From Angelakisella sp. (GTDB lineage Bacteria; Bacillota; Clostridia; Oscillospirales; Ruminococcaceae): a DNA stretch of 8,361 nt. The notes beneath the pieces were generated by a model. It saw only the letters and a program-made list of their open reading frames with translations. It searched no databases and was not told the DNA's origin. The stretch spans positions 1-8,361 of the forward strand of contig WSMP01000071.1 of NCBI GenBank assembly GCA_013316495.1, in the 5' to 3' direction. Positions 6,542 to 8,361 of the stretch are shown piece after piece (the stretch's first letter is position 1; every line of letters begins with the position of its first letter). A program made the position numbers and the translations under genes.

Positions 6542-6604
6542 GCGGGGATGGGCGGCAGCCCAGATTGGCATAAAAGGCGTGTTTGTCCACTCCCCGGCGG
6601 CCCC

Positions 6605-6633
6605 TTGACAGCCCCCGGAAAAGGCTCTATGAT
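6605..6633 (+). promoter_or_regulatory. Promoter of the GntR gene (TTGACA-N17-TATGAT)
   Basis: TTGACA (6605-6610) and TATGAT (6628-6633) are separated by 17 bases, a near-consensus SigA promoter. Transcription would start near 6640. TTGCCAGACCCAA at 6635-6647 is a distant look-alike of the two operators, so self-repression is possible but weakly supported. Confidence 0.75.
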
Positions 6634-6668
6634 ATTGCCAGACCCAATTTGCCGAAAGGAGACCGTTT

Positions 6669-7319
6669 ATGGGAGCTTCCGCCTCAAACACCCCGGATGT
6701 CCTGGAGGCCCTGCGCAAAGGCATCCTCTCCGGGGAGTACCTCCCCTCCCAGACCCTCACCGAGGCCAGCCTCTGCGCCCACTTCGGCGCCAGCCGCACC
6801 ACCGTCAAAAAAGCCCTCCTGCTCCTGGAAAAAGAGGGGCTGGTGTCCATCGAGCCAAACAAAAGCGCCCGCGTGCGGGCCTTCACCCCCCAGGAGGTTT
6901 TGGAGCTGCTGGAGGTGCGCCTGGTGCTGGAGCGCTTTGTGGTGCGGAACGCGGCGGTGCACATCACCCCCCGGCAGCTGGACGCCCTGGAGCAGCTGCT
7001 GGAGGAGATGAAACAGGCCATCGGCCAAAAGGATTTAGGCGGCTATTCCCGCTGTAACCAGCAGCTCCACCAGGTCATTTACAGCGCCTGCTCCAACCGC
7101 AGCGCAGCGGAGCTGCTTTGCTCGGTGAAGGCCCGCATCAGCCGCTTCGACCTGAAAACCATCCTGCTCCCTGGACGGGACCGGCAGTCCCTGGCGGAGC
7201 ACGCCGCCCTGTGCCAGGCCCTCCGAGAGGGGGATCCGGAGCGGGCGGAGGCGCTGGCCGCTGCCCATGTGGAGGGCATCCGGGAGGTTCTGGAACAGTA
7301 TTCTACCCTGCTTCTGTAG
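6669..7319 (+). CDS. GntR-family transcriptional regulator, FadR/FCD subfamily
   Basis: This 216-residue protein has an N-terminal winged helix (about 8-72: LRKGILSGEYLPSQTLTEA, then FGASRTTVKKALLLLEKEGL and a wing with RVR). An all-helical FCD effector domain follows (about 75-208). The FCD metal site is represented by His134, His178 (EHAAL) and His200 (AAHVEG). The position often held by Asp is Asn130 here. Such proteins usually repress catabolic operons until a small acid binds the FCD pocket. AAAGGAG lies seven bases before the start. The gene is divergent from the DUF6282 gene, and two operators of the matching type precede both enzyme genes, so it is the likely local repressor. It is followed by a strong terminator. 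Confidence 0.92.
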   Translation: MGASASNTPDVLEALRKGILSGEYLPSQTLTEASLCAHFGASRTTVKKALLLLEKEGLVSIEPNKSARVRAFTPQEVLELLEVRLVLERFVVRNAAVHITPRQLDALEQLLEEMKQAIGQKDLGGYSRCNQQLHQVIYSACSNRSAAELLCSVKARISRFDLKTILLPGRDRQSLAEHAALCQALREGDPERAEALAAAHVEGIREVLEQYSTLLL

Positions 7320-7334
7320 CGCGCACAACCGAAT

Positions 7335-7377
7335 ACGCTCTGTCCTTCCCGGCTGCGGGAGGGGCAGGGCGTTTTTT
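7335..7377 (+). terminator. Intrinsic terminator after the GntR gene
   Basis: A GC-rich hairpin, with TCCCG paired to CGGGA around GCTG and outer ACGC/GCGT pairs, is followed by six T (7372-7377). It ends two bases before the stop codon of the convergent LysR gene. There is no T run on the other strand, so it serves only the GntR transcript. Confidence 0.82.
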
Positions 7378-7378
7378 G

Positions 7379-8311
7379 CTACAGGGACTGCTTCACCACC
7401 TGGATGAAATCCTGGAAATACACCGGCAGATAGGTGTTCTTCAGGTAGGCCAGGGACAAATCGTAAACCGAATGGGGACTCCCCAGGGAAAAGCACCGGG
7501 GCGGCGGGCACAGGTCCAGCTGGCGGATGTAGGTTTCCGGGGCAAAGCAGATCCCCACCCCCTGGCTCACCATCTTCAGGGCGGATTCGATGCTCCGGGT
7601 CTGGATCACCACATGGGGGACGATTCCCACATCCTGCAGGATATGGTCGGCGGTCTGGCGGGTCCGCTGGTCCGGATATTGGAGGATGAAGCCGTCCTCC
7701 CGGAAAAGGCGGATATCAATGGTGTCAAAGGGGCTGTCCGGGCGGCGCTGGCTCCCGGCAATTTGGGGGTGATCCGGCGGCACCGCCAGCAGAATCTCGT
7801 CCCGGCGGATAAAGAGGGAGGTGGTGTCGCTGTTTTTGGCCGGGGAATTGAGGATGGCAAAATCCGCCTCCCCGCTTAGGAGCATCTTTTCCAGCACCTG
7901 GGAATGGGCCTCCAGCGTCACCAGCTTTACATTGGGGTACAGCCTGCGGTAGGCCGGCACCAGGCTGGGGAGGATGTAGGCGCTGCGCAGGGTGGGGAGG
8001 GCCAGGCGGATCTGCCCGTGCCCGGCCACCCGAATTTCGGCAAATTCGTTGCGCATCTGGGTTTCCAGGGCGATGATGCGCCGGGCGTAGAAGAGATACC
8101 GTTCCCCCTCGTAGGTGGGGATATACCGGTTCCGGACCCGGTTGAAGAGCTTCACCCCCAGGCGGTTTTCCAGGCTGCGGATAAAGTGGCTCATGGCCGG
8201 CTGGGAGATGAACATCGCCTCGGCGGCGGCGCTGACGGTCTGGTGCTGGGCCAGGGCCACCACATATTCCATATACTTGTTGTTCAGCTGGGGGTCGCTA
8301 GGCGCGGCCAT
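7379..8311 (-). CDS. LysR-family transcriptional regulator
   Basis: This 310-residue protein has the LysR layout. The N-terminal helix-turn-helix lies at about 15-70 (ALAQHQTVSAAAEAMFISQP, then AMSHFIRSLENRLGVKLFNR). A linker helix and a periplasmic-binding-protein-like effector domain follow from about 95 (GQIRLALPTLRSAYILPSLV), with SGEADFAI and SQGVGICFAPE. The length is standard. The start at 8311 (MAAPSD) is chosen because AAAGGAGG lies seven bases upstream; the alternative ATG at 8329 would place that site inside the gene. It converges on the GntR gene. As a LysR protein it probably activates or represses nearby operons in response to a small ligand. The weak -35 of the synthase-like operon makes that operon a candidate target, but no LysR site was seen there. 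Confidence 0.92.
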   Translation of the reverse strand: MAAPSDPQLNNKYMEYVVALAQHQTVSAAAEAMFISQPAMSHFIRSLENRLGVKLFNRVRNRYIPTYEGERYLFYARRIIALETQMRNEFAEIRVAGHGQIRLALPTLRSAYILPSLVPAYRRLYPNVKLVTLEAHSQVLEKMLLSGEADFAILNSPAKNSDTTSLFIRRDEILLAVPPDHPQIAGSQRRPDSPFDTIDIRLFREDGFILQYPDQRTRQTADHILQDVGIVPHVVIQTRSIESALKMVSQGVGICFAPETYIRQLDLCPPPRCFSLGSPHSVYDLSLAYLKNTYLPVYFQDFIQVVKQSL

Positions 8312-8344
8312 TCCCACTCCTCCTTTCATATCATGCAGTTTATC

Positions 8345-8357
8345 TATATTAAATATA
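8345..8357. promoter_or_regulatory. AT-rich palindrome upstream of the LysR gene
   Basis: TATATT-A-AATATA is a perfect palindrome in the strongly AT-rich stretch before the LysR gene. It is compatible with a LysR-type T-N11-A site used for self-regulation and overlaps the likely -10 region. Such palindromes arise easily in AT-rich DNA, and the window ends here. Confidence 0.35.
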
Positions 8358-8361
8358 AATA

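Larger units (their letters stand above)
6300..6668. other. Intergenic region between divergent DUF6282 and GntR genes
   Basis: This 369-base divergent region holds the DUF6282 gene promoter and operator on the left and the GntR promoter (6605-6633) on the right. Between them lie about 220 bases with no gene. The only clear structure there is a strong polypurine/polypyrimidine hairpin (6508-6541) flanked by ATTGGCAT direct repeats. Confidence 0.6.

Noticed and set aside
6489..6571. Possible CRISPR-like repeat unit around the ATTGGCAT copies
   Set aside because: Only two 8-base copies with one intervening segment; no array and no cas genes.

Overview
The window joins two kinds of DNA. Positions 1 to about 3175 are part of an integrative/mobilizable element of the Tn4451/TnpX type. 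It carries two large serine recombinases of one family plus the accessory genes tnpV and tnpW. From about 3175 to 8361 the sequence is chromosomal, visibly more GC-rich, with G/C at most third codon positions and strong AGGAGG-type ribosome binding sites. The protein families, the SigA-type promoters and this composition suggest a GC-rich anaerobic gut Clostridium relative (Oscillospiraceae, e.g. the Flavonifractor/Lawsonibacter neighbourhood). This placement is inference; no marker gene is present.

Element, left to right: the N-terminal 95 codons of a serine recombinase (minus strand, cut by the window edge) overlap the stop of tnpW (ATGA). Upstream of tnpW is a roughly 500-base non-coding stretch. 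It holds a consensus promoter (TTGACA-N17-TACAAT), a start-site palindrome, an about 50-nt leader and an intrinsic terminator: an attenuator-like control region with no recognisable cargo gene behind it. tnpV lies beyond, with its own terminator. A second recombinase (plus strand, 1468-3096) has lost about 30 N-terminal residues including the catalytic serine. Its homology begins exactly where a 32-base inverted repeat ends, so this is a junction or insertion scar.

Chromosome: the element end sits inside the gene of an AtoE-type (short-chain fatty acid) transporter, which is cut after about 255 of roughly 440 residues. Upstream of it on the minus strand, 23 bp away, is a homocitrate/isopropylmalate-synthase-like DRE-TIM enzyme. 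Next comes a bidirectional terminator, then a DUF6282-type amidohydrolase-fold gene (minus). A divergently transcribed FadR/FCD-type GntR regulator (plus) follows, and a LysR regulator (minus) converges on it. Near-identical operators of the GntR/FadR type (TTGTC-N-KACAA) lie just downstream of the -10 boxes of both enzyme genes. The simplest reading is a small, GntR-repressed uptake-and-breakdown regulon for an unidentified organic acid, whose transporter has been broken by the mobile element.
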